Assembly: GCF_013304385.1 (NCBI RefSeq)
Contig: NZ_JAAITU010000002.1
Coordinates: 62,001-126,000, forward strand
Direction: 5' to 3'
Source of the DNA: Blautia glucerasea
GTDB lineage: Bacteria; Bacillota; Clostridia; Lachnospirales; Lachnospiraceae
Length of the DNA stretch: 64,000 nt
Position 1 is the first letter of the stretch, and each line of letters starts with the position of its first letter. A program made the translations under genes and the position numbers. Of the stretch, positions 35,175 to 44,112 are shown in pieces. Under the pieces are notes generated by a model that was not told where the DNA came from, searched no databases, and was given only the letters and a program-made list of their open reading frames with translations.

Positions 35175-37592
35175 TTATTTCATTACAAAATTGATGATCT
35201 TCTTGGGAACGTAGATTTCCTTGATCACATTACCTGTAAGCTTGCCTTCCAGTGCTTCACGGCCTTTTGCCAGTGCATCCTCCTTGGAGCTGTCTGCAGA
35301 AATACTGATAACAACACGGGTCTTTCCATTGATCTGAACCGGTACCTCTACCTCGTCATCTTTCATTGCTTCCTCATCATGCTCCGGCCACTGTGCATGG
35401 AAAACAGAATCCTCATGTCCAAGCTTTTCCCAGATTTCTTCGGCCACATGGGGCACAAAAGGAGCCAGAAGGATGGTCATTGTTTCAATCGTCTCTTTAT
35501 CCACTGCTCCATCAGCATTCTTGGACAGTTCGATCAGCTTGTTGTTATACTCCATGAATTTGGAAATAACTGTATTCAGGCTGAAGCTTTCCAGACGCTG
35601 CGTGATGTCATAAACCAGTTTATGGCGTACTTTTATCATCTCTTTGGTTGCAGGAACATCTTTCTCAATACTGTCAAGGGCAAGATTCCAGAATCTCTTC
35701 AGGAATTTGGATACACCATCAATACCTCTGTCATCCCACTCAGCATCCAGTTCCGGCGGTCCTACGAACAGCTCATACATTCTCAGAGAATCACAGCCAT
35801 AATCTCTTACAAGATCATCCGGCGATACAACATTACCCTTAGATTTACTCATCTTGATCCCATTCTTGCCAGTGATCATACCCTGGTTGAACAGTTTCTT
35901 AAATGGCTCATCAAAGTCAATTGCCCCGATATCATACAGGAACTTGGTGTAGAATCTGGAATACAAAAGGTGAAGGACTGCATGCTCCACACCACCGATA
36001 TACATATCAACTGGCAGGTACTTGTCTGCCTTTTCTTTGGATACCAGCTCTTTATCATTCTTATTATCTACATAACGAAGGAAATACCAGGAAGAACCGG
36101 CCCACTGCGGCATGGTATTTGTTTCTCTCTTTGCAGGTGCGCCGCAGCATGGGCAAGTAGTATTTACCCACTCGTCAATTGCAGCCAGTGGAGACTCTCC
36201 TGTGCCAGTAGGCTGATAGCTTTCTACCTCCGGCAGGCGCAGGGGCAGCTGATCTTCCGGAACCGGCACTGCTCCGCACTTCGGGCAATGAACGATAGGG
36301 ATCGGCTCACCCCAGTAACGCTGACGGGAGAATACCCAGTCACGCAGCTTATAATTCACAGTCTTACGGCCAAAGCCTTTCTTCTCGATCATCTCCGGAG
36401 CTTCTTTTTTCAGTACAGAAGACTCCATGCCATTCCAGTCACCGGAATTGATCATTGTGCCTACCGCATCTGTGTAGGCTTCTGTCATATTTTCGATCTC
36501 TTTACCGTCTTTTGCAATAACCTGGACAATAGGCAGACCGAACTTCTTAGCAAACTCAAAATCACGGTCATCATGGGCAGGTACACACATAATGGCACCT
36601 GTACCATAATCTGCAAGTACATAATCAGACAACCAGATGGGTACCTTCTTCCCATTTAACGGATTGATGGCATAGCTTCCTGTAAATACGCCAGTCTTCT
36701 CTTTGTCCTGCATACGGTCAACATTGGATCTCATGGAAGAATCAAAGATATACTTCTCCACTGCCTCTCTTGTCTCATCCGTTGCAAGGGATTTGGCAAG
36801 GGCGTGTTCAGGTGCAAGAACCATAAATGTAGCGCCATGAAGAGTATCCGGTCTTGTTGTATAAACAGTGATCTTCTCATCTCTTCCATCGATGGGGAAT
36901 TCCACCTCTGCGCCATAAGACTTGCCGATCCAGTCTGTCTGCATCTTCTTAACCTTTTCCGGCCAGTCAAGCTTATCCAGGTCATTTAACAGACGGTCCG
37001 CATATTTGGTGATCCGCAGCATCCACTGACGAAGATTCTTCTTGGTAACAGGAGCACCACATCTTTCACAGCAGCCATTTACTACCTCTTCATTTGCAAG
37101 TCCTGTCTTACAGGAAGGGCACCAGTTAATTGGGAATTCCTTCTCATAAGCAAGGCCTTTCTTAAACATCTGGACAAAGATCCACTGAGTCCATTTGTAG
37201 AAATTAGGATCTGTGGTATTTACTTCCATATCCCAATCGTAAATTGCTGCGATATCATTGATCTGACGCTTAATGTTCTTAACATTGGAAGCTGTGGAAA
37301 TTGCCGGATGAACCCCCATCTTGATCGCATAGTTCTCAGCCGGAAGACCAAATGCATCCCATCCCATAGGATGGATCAGATAATATCCCTGGAGCATTTT
37401 GTAACGGCTCCATACATCAGAAATAACATATCCTCTCCAATGGCCTACATGAAGACCATTTCCGGATGGATATGGAAACATATCCAGACAATAGTATTTG
37501 GGCTTTTTGCCATCGTTCACATTAATGGGCTTTTCTTCCCATTTGGTGCGCCATTTAGCTTCAATGGCTCTGTGATTATAAGGTGCAGCCAT
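35175..37592 (-). CDS. leuS: Leucyl-tRNA synthetase
   Basis: This class I synthetase has 805 residues, normal for bacteria. The HIGH motif is GNGLHVGH near residue 47 and the KMSKS motif is KMSKSKGNVV near 577. Three Cys pairs (CPSC/CERC, CPKC and CPCC) mark zinc-binding segments. The CP1 editing domain contains TTRPDTLHGATFMVLAPEH. ATG 37592 follows CAGGAGGAATAAATT. It has its own promoter, no T-box was found, and it is followed by a strong terminator. Confidence 0.97.
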   Translation of the reverse strand: MAAPYNHRAIEAKWRTKWEEKPINVNDGKKPKYYCLDMFPYPSGNGLHVGHWRGYVISDVWSRYKMLQGYYLIHPMGWDAFGLPAENYAIKMGVHPAISTASNVKNIKRQINDIAAIYDWDMEVNTTDPNFYKWTQWIFVQMFKKGLAYEKEFPINWCPSCKTGLANEEVVNGCCERCGAPVTKKNLRQWMLRITKYADRLLNDLDKLDWPEKVKKMQTDWIGKSYGAEVEFPIDGRDEKITVYTTRPDTLHGATFMVLAPEHALAKSLATDETREAVEKYIFDSSMRSNVDRMQDKEKTGVFTGSYAINPLNGKKVPIWLSDYVLADYGTGAIMCVPAHDDRDFEFAKKFGLPIVQVIAKDGKEIENMTEAYTDAVGTMINSGDWNGMESSVLKKEAPEMIEKKGFGRKTVNYKLRDWVFSRQRYWGEPIPIVHCPKCGAVPVPEDQLPLRLPEVESYQPTGTGESPLAAIDEWVNTTCPCCGAPAKRETNTMPQWAGSSWYFLRYVDNKNDKELVSKEKADKYLPVDMYIGGVEHAVLHLLYSRFYTKFLYDIGAIDFDEPFKKLFNQGMITGKNGIKMSKSKGNVVSPDDLVRDYGCDSLRMYELFVGPPELDAEWDDRGIDGVSKFLKRFWNLALDSIEKDVPATKEMIKVRHKLVYDITQRLESFSLNTVISKFMEYNNKLIELSKNADGAVDKETIETMTILLAPFVPHVAEEIWEKLGHEDSVFHAQWPEHDEEAMKDDEVEVPVQINGKTRVVISISADSSKEDALAKGREALEGKLTGNVIKEIYVPKKIINFVMK

Positions 37593-37648
37593 AATTTATT
37601 CCTCCTGAATCATTTAAACTAATAGAAAAACTTATAAAACTAGATTTT

Positions 37649-37676
37649 AGTCTATCATATGAAACAACAATGTCAA
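37649..37676 (-). promoter_or_regulatory. Promoter of leuS
   Basis: On the minus strand, TTGACA (37671-37676), 16 nt, TAGACT (37649-37654), about 55 nt before the leuS ATG. Confidence 0.65.
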
Positions 37677-37723
37677 GTAAAATTCCCCTGACTGCTGTTC
37701 TTTTGTGTATGCAATCTGCGGAA

Positions 37724-39379
37724 TCAGCGGTTATTGATTGCTGTAACAAGGGCATCAATGGATGCATGGATAATATCCGGATCCACACCTGCACCCCATG
37801 CCATGGTTCCATCCGGCTTCTTGATTCCCACATAGGCAATTGCCTTGGAGCTTGAACTTTTTTCCAATGCATGCTCCTGATATACTTCCAGAGAATACTT
37901 CAGTTCGTATGCTTTCTTTAATGCATTGCTGACAGCATCCAGACGTCCGTTACCAATTGCTTCTGTGATAATCGTCTTTCCTTTGAAGGTTGATGTAACT
38001 CTGGTGGAAATTCCATTTTCTGTCTGCTGGAAATGAACCTCATGAATACTATATGGCTCAACTACATTTTCATAGGTTCTCTTAAACAGTCCGAAGATTT
38101 CATCCGGATGGAGCTCTTTATGCAGATGGTCGGATACAGCTTTGGCTGTATAACCCATAGCCTCACGCATTTTCGGTGGAAGATTCAGACCGTACTTGGT
38201 TTCCAGGATATAACCTACGCCGCCTTTTCCGGACTGGCTGTTAATACGGATAACATCTGCATCATAATTACGTCCCACATCTGTAGGATCAATAGGCAGA
38301 TAAGGCACTGTCCAATGGTTAGGATCTTTTTCCTCGATCCAGTGCATTCCTTTTGCAATGGCATCCTGATGGGATCCGGAGAATGCAGCAAATACAAGTG
38401 CTCCGCTGTATGGGCTTCTTTCATTGATGTGCATTCCTGTACATGCCTCATAGACCTCACATACGTGTGGCATGTCAGAGAAATCAAGCCCCGGATCCAC
38501 ACCCTGGGAATACATATTCATGGCCAATGTAACAATATCCACGTTACCGGTACGCTCTCCATTTCCAAAAAGAGTACCCTCGATTCTGTCTGCCCCTGCC
38601 AGAATACCCATCTCTGTATCCGCCACACCACAGCCTCTGTCATTATGAGGATGAAGGGATACTATCACATTATCTCTGTACTTCATATGTTTACACATAT
38701 ACTCTACCTGACTTGCATATACATGAGGCATTGCCAGTTCTACTGTTACAGGCAGATTGATAATGCATTTATTATCTGGTGTAGGCTGCCATACATCCAG
38801 AACTGCATTGCAGACTTCAAGGGCATATTCCGGCTCTGTGCCGGTAAAGCTTTCCGGGCTGTACTCAAACTGGAAATTGCCTTCTGTTTCATCAGCAAGT
38901 TCTTTTAACAGTCTGGCACCATCTACAGCAATTTTCAGTACCTCTTCTTTTGACTTTTTAAATACCTGTTCCCTCTGTGCAACAGATGTGGAATTGTAAA
39001 CATGTACAATGGCCTTTGGTGCACCTTTCACTGCTTCAAAGGTCTTTCGGATAATATGCTCTCTTGCCTGTGTCAGTACCTGGATGGTTACATCTTCAGG
39101 AATCAGATTCTGATCGATCAGTGTGCGCAGGAAAGTATATTCTGTTTCAGATGCAGCAGGAAATCCTACTTCGATCTCTTTAAAACCAATCTGTACAAGC
39201 AACTTGAAAAACTCCACCTTCTGATCAAGACTCATAGGGATCACCAGCGCCTGGTTGCCATCACGAAGATCTACAGAACACCATGCAGGAGCCTTATCAA
39301 CATACTCCTTTTTCGTCCAATCCAGACATACTTCCGGTGGCATATAATACTGTTTCTGATATTTACCTGGGTTCATCAT
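37724..39379 (-). CDS. leuA: 2-isopropylmalate synthase, LeuA2 type
   Basis: It condenses acetyl-CoA with 2-ketoisovalerate, the first step of leucine synthesis. The start is ATG 39379 (551 residues; a second ATG follows at 39376), with GGAGG 10 nt upstream. The 24 extra residues of the longer frame are encoded by the T-box terminator and are not protein. The catalytic TIM barrel has WCSVDLRDGNQAL and SLHPHNDRGCGVADTEMG. The C-terminal regulatory domain (about 420-551) is where leucine would bind. The ~550-residue length and QYYMPPEVCLDW opening match the second LeuA clade of clostridia and actinobacteria. Confidence 0.95.
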   Translation of the reverse strand: MMNPGKYQKQYYMPPEVCLDWTKKEYVDKAPAWCSVDLRDGNQALVIPMSLDQKVEFFKLLVQIGFKEIEVGFPAASETEYTFLRTLIDQNLIPEDVTIQVLTQAREHIIRKTFEAVKGAPKAIVHVYNSTSVAQREQVFKKSKEEVLKIAVDGARLLKELADETEGNFQFEYSPESFTGTEPEYALEVCNAVLDVWQPTPDNKCIINLPVTVELAMPHVYASQVEYMCKHMKYRDNVIVSLHPHNDRGCGVADTEMGILAGADRIEGTLFGNGERTGNVDIVTLAMNMYSQGVDPGLDFSDMPHVCEVYEACTGMHINERSPYSGALVFAAFSGSHQDAIAKGMHWIEEKDPNHWTVPYLPIDPTDVGRNYDADVIRINSQSGKGGVGYILETKYGLNLPPKMREAMGYTAKAVSDHLHKELHPDEIFGLFKRTYENVVEPYSIHEVHFQQTENGISTRVTSTFKGKTIITEAIGNGRLDAVSNALKKAYELKYSLEVYQEHALEKSSSSKAIAYVGIKKPDGTMAWGAGVDPDIIHASIDALVTAINNR

Positions 39380-39427
39380 CTTATTATTTCCTCCATTTCT
39401 TTTTCTCTTTGTCATTATTAATGAAAC

Positions 39428-39735
39428 AAAAAAATCTTCCATCTTCTGCATTTCTGCAAGAGACGAAAGATCTGATCATCTACGCGGTACCACTCTTATT
39501 TCATGAATAAAATTCATACACTCACTGGATACGGAACGAAAATTCATCCTTATATCCATTCCATGTAACGGTGGATACCGTCTGCTCCTACTCTCCATAA
39601 CACTCTGATATGTATAATAAATGTCAGGCTTTGGGATCAGCTGCTCCGAGGCGAGTTCCATAAATTCCATCCGCTGCTTTCCACCAGCCAGCAGCTCTCT
39701 GTGCTTCGGTTCCTTATGTACTATTCCTCATCTGT
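39428..39735 (-). promoter_or_regulatory. T-box riboswitch, tRNA-Leu responsive, upstream of leuA
   Basis: The T-box core AGAGTGGTACCGCG is at 39483-39496 (minus strand). It is followed by a terminator whose arms (ATCTTTCGTCTCTTGCA with TGCAGAAGATGGAAGAT) run into seven T (39428-39434). In stem I the sequence GGAACTCGCC places CTC, a Leu codon, at 39653-39655, matching leuA. The 5' edge is approximate. Confidence 0.92.
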
Positions 39736-39797
39736 GCATTTAAACTATGAAATTATGATCAAGAGTCAAAATATCTCTAACTCTTGAAGTCTTTATC

Positions 39798-39826
39798 ACT
39801 ATACACCAGAAAAGTGTAAAAATCAA
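39798..39826 (-). promoter_or_regulatory. Promoter of the leuA T-box transcript
   Basis: On the minus strand, TTGATT (39821-39826), 17 nt, TATAGT (39798-39803), about 60 nt upstream of the T-box. Confidence 0.78.
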
Positions 39827-39912
39827 GCATTTTATTTTTTTATAGATAGATGATACATTGTTTCGTATTTTTATTGTATAGTGCTATATTTTTTATGTGT
39901 AGACCCATCCCA

Positions 39913-41088
39913 TTATTTGCCGGAAAAAGGCTGAAGATGCTGAGGGAGCACCACTTCAAAAATCGTTCCGCCTGACGGATTGTCTTTAACCGTAATGCTT
40001 CCATCATGAGCACGCACGATTTCATGTACCAGTGCAAGGCCAAGCCCTACACCACCCAGTTCACGGCTTCTGGATTTGTCTACGCGGAAAAATGGTTCGA
40101 ACACCCGCTCCTTAAGTTCCCTGGGAATACCACTTCCTGTATCCTCTACCGAAAGATAAACGTTTTTGTCTTTTTGATAAGAGGTGACTGTAACCTGACC
40201 TCCTGAATGGTTATATTTTATTGCATTCTCAACCAGATTATATACCACCCTGTAAATCAGAATATCACTTCCCTGCATATTTGCATTCCTGCAATTTCCA
40301 ATAAGCCGAATATTCTTTTCTATTGCAAGCGGTTCCAGATCTGCGATCACTTCTTCAACAAGTGCATCCACCATGATAATATCATCACGTTCCACACTCT
40401 GAAGCTCACTCATATCCAAAAGGGTCTTGATCATTTTACTTAGTTTTTCATTCTGTTCCATGACCATAGTGATTGTCTGTTCTGTACATTCATCATTATG
40501 TTTATGCTGAGTGGAATGATATAAATCCAGCTGTACCTGCATCAATGATAAAGGTGTGCGAAGCTCATGAGCTGCATTGGCAGTAAATTGTCTCTGCACA
40601 TCAAATGCTTCTGAAAGGCGTTCCAGCATCTTGTTATACGACACACTGATCTGGTTTAACTCCTTAACCTCATTTTCTTCCAGCCTGGAGTCTGACAGAT
40701 TTTGTGCCTGCACTTCTTCCATTTTATCTGCAATTTTTCTTAGTGGTTTTAATGCATGTCCAACTATAAAATATGTAACAACACCGCCAAGAAGTGCCAG
40801 CAGCGTTGAAAACATCAGACTGCTTTTCTTGTAATCAGCTTTGTTATTGTATACCTGAATAGAAAAATCATCAGCAAAATCATTCCATTTATCATCAGGA
40901 ATATTAATATATATTTCATCTGGTTCCTTACCATTACCCTGCTCGCTTTTAGCATCAACTGTATCCTGCAGCAAATCAATATAATATACACCATTCTTAT
41001 AAACAAACAGGGTGAGACATCCGCATATAATTGCAATAAACAGCGTAGTGAGGATCGTAATCCTCCACTGAAGTGACATTTTTCTCAT
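39913..41088 (-). CDS. Sensor histidine kinase
   Basis: The 391-residue membrane kinase has one segment at about 10-28 and a second at about 87-107, enclosing a short ~55-residue extracytoplasmic loop. A HAMP-like linker (HALKPLRKIADKMEEVQAQN) follows. HisKA has AAHELRTPLS with the phosphoacceptor His near residue 174. The ATPase core has NLVENAIKYNHSGG, DTGSGIP and GVGLGLALV. The ATG overlaps the regulator stop by 4 nt. The loop has no obvious sensor fold and no Cys, so the stimulus is unknown. It faces the redox module across the divergent promoter region. Confidence 0.9.
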   Translation of the reverse strand: MRKMSLQWRITILTTLFIAIICGCLTLFVYKNGVYYIDLLQDTVDAKSEQGNGKEPDEIYINIPDDKWNDFADDFSIQVYNNKADYKKSSLMFSTLLALLGGVVTYFIVGHALKPLRKIADKMEEVQAQNLSDSRLEENEVKELNQISVSYNKMLERLSEAFDVQRQFTANAAHELRTPLSLMQVQLDLYHSTQHKHNDECTEQTITMVMEQNEKLSKMIKTLLDMSELQSVERDDIIMVDALVEEVIADLEPLAIEKNIRLIGNCRNANMQGSDILIYRVVYNLVENAIKYNHSGGQVTVTSYQKDKNVYLSVEDTGSGIPRELKERVFEPFFRVDKSRSRELGGVGLGLALVHEIVRAHDGSITVKDNPSGGTIFEVVLPQHLQPFSGK

Positions 41089-41765
41089 CGCTCTGATTCC
41101 TCTCGTATCTTATAGCCTTCACCTACCTTGTTCAGGATCGGATCATAACCAAGCACTGCCTTAAGCTTTTTTCTAAGAGAAGACATGTGCACCCGGATAG
41201 ACCCGCTAAAGCTGTCCACAGACGCATCCCATACATGTTCCATAAGTTCTTCCTGACTGATCGGCCGGCCCTGATTAAGAAGCAGATATTCCAAAATCCC
41301 ATTTTCTTTTCTGGTTAAATGTACTTTTTCTTCTTTTACATAAGCCTCACGCTTCCTGGTATCAAACCGTATATCTCCTGCTTTCAGGCAAATATCTCTT
41401 TGTACAAATCTGCGCCGTGTAAGACTTCTGATACGTGCTTCAAGCTCCTGCAGATGAAAAGGCTTTTCCATATAATCATTGGCCCCTGCATCCAGCCCTT
41501 CCACCTTATCTGCGATCTGGCTCCTTGCAGACAATATAAGAACCTTTGTATCCTCATTTTTCTTTCTGAGTTCTTTTAAAATATCCATGCCATCCATACC
41601 GGGAAGATTCAGATCCAAAACGATCAGATCATAATTCTCTGCCAGAATATAATCAAGCGCCTCTTCCCCATCGTAACAGGTATCCACCTCATATCCTGCA
41701 TCATATAAACTTTTTGCAACAGTGTCGCATAATTTTTTCTCGTCTTCAACAATTAATAATCTCAA
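41085..41765 (-). CDS. OmpR/PhoB-family response regulator
   Basis: I place the start at TTG 41765, with AGGTGG 5 nt upstream. This gives 226 residues beginning MRLLIVEDEKKLCDTVAKSL; the 31 codons of a longer frame would overlap the promoter and are not homologous. The receiver domain has Glu7/Asp8, phosphoacceptor Asp51 (LDLNLPG) and the LSARSQ and KPF motifs. The winged-helix output domain ends HMSSLRKKLKAVLGYDPI and VGEGYKI. It should bind direct repeats near its targets. The kinase gene overlaps its end, and the redox module is divergent. Confidence 0.9.
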   Translation of the reverse strand: MRLLIVEDEKKLCDTVAKSLYDAGYEVDTCYDGEEALDYILAENYDLIVLDLNLPGMDGMDILKELRKKNEDTKVLILSARSQIADKVEGLDAGANDYMEKPFHLQELEARIRSLTRRRFVQRDICLKAGDIRFDTRKREAYVKEEKVHLTRKENGILEYLLLNQGRPISQEELMEHVWDASVDSFSGSIRVHMSSLRKKLKAVLGYDPILNKVGEGYKIREESER

Positions 41766-41804
41766 ATTTTCCACCTGCTTCTTAACAGAAATTTTACAAC
41801 AGTT

Positions 41805-41833
41805 ATTGTATAATACAAACATCAGCTGGTCAA
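41805..41833 (-). promoter_or_regulatory. Promoter of the two-component operon
   Basis: On the minus strand, TTGACC (41828-41833), 17 nt, TACAAT (41805-41810), about 40 nt before the regulator TTG start. Confidence 0.75.
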
Positions 41834-41880
41834 TATATGCAGGAAATGAAAATAGCAACGATTATGCAAGAAAAGAAAAG

Positions 41881-41898
41881 TATGGCATATATGCCATA
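41881..41898. promoter_or_regulatory. 18-bp perfect palindrome, possible operator
   Basis: TATGGCATATATGCCATA is perfectly self-complementary. It lies between the divergent two-component promoter and the CXXC-peptide gene, 48 nt before that gene's start. No T-run follows. It is a plausible site for a dimeric regulator; an OmpR-type regulator would more usually use direct repeats. Confidence 0.5.
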
Positions 41899-41945
41899 AA
41901 TTAAAAAAGTATCATGTCTGCCAAAACGAAAGGAGTAATAAGATT

Positions 41946-42086
41946 TTGAAGTGTAAAAAAATGTCTCAACTTGTTTTACTTATTACAGGCATAGCTATGA
42001 TTAGCTATGGTGCGATCAGAGGCGAAGCCGCCACCGTACTGGGAAAAGCAATAAAATTATGTTTGGAGTGTGTTGGAATTGGATAA
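41946..42086 (+). CDS. Small CXXC-motif membrane peptide (CD1871A-like)
   Basis: The frame from TTG 41946 gives 46 residues: MKCKKMSQLVLLITGIAMIS, then a YGAIRGEAATVLGKAIK stretch, and CLECVGIG at the end (CxxC at residues 39 and 42). AGGAG lies 10 nt before the TTG; ATG 41961 is an alternative start. One membrane segment (residues 8-23) followed by R-G-E and a terminal CLECxGIG fits the small clostridial family that I recall as CD1871A. It overlaps the polyferredoxin gene by 17 nt, so the two are coupled. The CxxC is a candidate thiol relay or cluster ligand. It is below the length at which ORF callers usually report genes. Confidence 0.75.
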   Translation: MKCKKMSQLVLLITGIAMISYGAIRGEAATVLGKAIKLCLECVGIG

Positions 42087-42978
42087 AAAAACGAATTTAC
42101 GATCAAAGAAAATTGCACAGATCCGTGGGTGGATACAGGCAGCGGCCACACTTCTTACCAACATTCACATTCCCAATGTGTTCAAGGGTCAAATATATCA
42201 AGGCAAGGCGAAAACTGTATGCGTTCCAGGATTAAACTGCTATTCCTGTCCTGCTGCCACAGGTGCATGCCCAATTGGTGCATTTCAGGCAGTGGTTGGC
42301 TCATCCAAGTTTAAATTCTCATATTACATAACCGGTTTTTTTATTTTGCTTGGTGTGCTGCTGGGGCGATTTATCTGTGGATTTTTGTGTCCGTTTGGAT
42401 GGTTTCAGGATTTACTTCATAAAATCCCCGGAAAGAAATTATCCACAGCCAGGCTGAAGCCTTTAAGATACCTGAAATATATCATTCTTATTGTTTTCGT
42501 CATACTTCTGCCAATGCTTGTAACGAACTCGATAGGAATGGGAGATCCATTCTTCTGCAAATATATTTGTCCGCAAGGTGTGCTGGAAGGTGCAATACCA
42601 TTGTCATTGGGAAATGCAGCTATACGTTCTGCATTGGGAAATTTATTTACATTCAAGTGTCTTATTTTGATTACCGTAGTTATTTTAAGCATCCTGTTTT
42701 ACAGGCCTTTCTGCAAATGGATATGTCCTCTTGGTGCAGTTTATTCACTGTTTAATAAGGTATCCCTTCTTGGCATTCAGGTGGAAAGCAGCAAATGCGT
42801 GGGATGTAACAAATGTGCAAAAGCATGTAAAATGGACGTGGATGTACGCAAAACACCAAACCATATGGAATGTATCCGGTGCGGAGCCTGCATAAAGGCC
42901 TGTCCCACAGATGCGATCCATTACCAGTTTATGGGGAAAACATGTCCCAAAAAGGACAGCTGCAATAGCCAGCAATAA
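42070..42978 (+). CDS. NapH-like polyferredoxin membrane protein (4Fe-4S binding)
   Basis: The 302-residue protein has about five membrane segments and several Cys clusters. An N-terminal group has Cys51, 57, 60 and 67 (CVPGLNCYSCP, ACP). Membrane-edge pairs CGFLCP (~103), CKYICP (~163) and CKWICP (~215) follow. Two ferredoxin motifs, CVGCNKCAKAC (~243) and CIRCGACIKACP (~268), close it. The repeated CxxxCP pattern is that of NapH/CcoG/RdxA-type electron carriers. GTG 42070 is the called start; TTG 42073 or 42079 are possible, all within the coding region of the CXXC peptide. No quinone- or nitrate-linked genes are nearby, so its partner is probably the thioredoxin-like lipoprotein downstream. 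Confidence 0.88.
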   Translation: MLELDKKTNLRSKKIAQIRGWIQAAATLLTNIHIPNVFKGQIYQGKAKTVCVPGLNCYSCPAATGACPIGAFQAVVGSSKFKFSYYITGFFILLGVLLGRFICGFLCPFGWFQDLLHKIPGKKLSTARLKPLRYLKYIILIVFVILLPMLVTNSIGMGDPFFCKYICPQGVLEGAIPLSLGNAAIRSALGNLFTFKCLILITVVILSILFYRPFCKWICPLGAVYSLFNKVSLLGIQVESSKCVGCNKCAKACKMDVDVRKTPNHMECIRCGACIKACPTDAIHYQFMGKTCPKKDSCNSQQ

Positions 42979-43055
42979 GAAACAGTTACCTGATTAATAC
43001 ATTAATACAGTTATCCAATTAATCTTATTATAATTATTTAAAGGAGTTTATTATC

Positions 43056-44099
43056 ATGAAAGCAAAAAAAGTACTTATCACACTCTTAGCACTTGGCACC
43101 GCATTATCATTTACCGCATGTAACGGAGGAACTACGGAAAAGGAAACTGCAAAAACCGAATCCGCTAAAACTGAATCTTCCAAAACTGAAACCACTAATA
43201 CAGAAACCACGGAAGCAGATAAAACAGAAACTGTAAAAGCAGACACAGAAAATACTGAAACAGAAAATACAGGATCAGATACCGCCCAAATTACTTATGA
43301 AGAGACTGACACTGATCCATCTGACAATACTTCAGATTCAGAGCTTGACAATTTGTATCAGCAGGAAAACCAGCTTTTTGCAGACCACAAAGATGCATGG
43401 GACAAAGCTTTTGGTCTGATGAGTAAAAGCTCTGCCGATTCAAGTGGAAATTACGCAGATTTTCTTTCTGATACAGTTGAATCAAACAAGGATTCTTTTA
43501 CAGATGAGCAGTATCAAACCCTTACAGATGATATTGAAACCATACGAAAAATTGAAGAACAGATTGCAGAACTTGAAAAGAAAAATGCAGAAACAGACAC
43601 TTCAGAAACAAAAACTGCGTCAGATGATTCCTCTCCTTTTAATAACTTTTCCGGAAAAGATTTCGATGGAAATTCAGTTGATGAAAGTCTGTTTTCCAAG
43701 AATGCAGTAACAGTTGTTAATTTCTGGTTTACCGGGTGCAAACCTTGCGTAGCTGAATTATCCAAGCTTAACGAATTAAATGATGCCATCAAATCCATGG
43801 GGGGAGAAGTAGTAGGCATCAACACAGAGACTTTTGATGGGAATGAAGATGCGATCAAAGAAGCAGCTTCGATTCTTGAAAGTCAGGGTGCAAAATACCG
43901 CAATCTTTCCATAGACTCTGATTCTGATGCAGGAAAATACGCCTCAAATATTATGGCATTTCCCACAACAATTTTAGTAGATCGAAATGGGAATATTGTA
44001 GGAGATCCTATGCTGGGCGGAATTGACAACCAGGACAATTACGATGCTCTGATGAAACAGATTCAATCTGTAATTGATGCTGATAGCACAGAGAAATAA
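43056..44099 (+). CDS. Thioredoxin-fold (TlpA/ResA-like) lipoprotein
   Basis: The 347-residue protein begins with a lipoprotein signal ending FTAC, with Cys22 as the lipidation site. A Thr/Glu/Lys/Ser-rich tether runs to about residue 85, then a helical stretch with DEQYQTLTDDIETIRKIEEQ. The C-terminal ~150 residues form an AhpC/TlpA thioredoxin domain: VVNFWFTGCKPC has the active-site Cys228 and Cys231, and FPTTILVD is the cis-Pro region. It acts outside the membrane, and the tether lets it reach through the wall. It follows the polyferredoxin gene after 77 nt, with AAAGGAG at the ATG. A thiol-disulfide reductase receiving electrons from the membrane protein is the likely role. Confidence 0.88.
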   Translation: MKAKKVLITLLALGTALSFTACNGGTTEKETAKTESAKTESSKTETTNTETTEADKTETVKADTENTETENTGSDTAQITYEETDTDPSDNTSDSELDNLYQQENQLFADHKDAWDKAFGLMSKSSADSSGNYADFLSDTVESNKDSFTDEQYQTLTDDIETIRKIEEQIAELEKKNAETDTSETKTASDDSSPFNNFSGKDFDGNSVDESLFSKNAVTVVNFWFTGCKPCVAELSKLNELNDAIKSMGGEVVGINTETFDGNEDAIKEAASILESQGAKYRNLSIDSDSDAGKYASNIMAFPTTILVDRNGNIVGDPMLGGIDNQDNYDALMKQIQSVIDADSTEK

Positions 44100-44112
44100 A
44101 TTTCACAAAAAC

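Noticed and set aside
35082-36659. Long plus-strand frame (525 codons) opposite leuS
   Set aside because: It is the antisense shadow of a certain leuS; no ribosome binding site and a Cys/His/Phe-rich noise composition.
37593-37723. T-box upstream of leuS
   Set aside because: The 131-nt gap contains a plain promoter and no T-box core, specifier or terminator.
39380-39451. N-terminal extension of leuA
   Set aside because: Encoded by the T-box terminator; GGAGG precedes the ATG at 39379.
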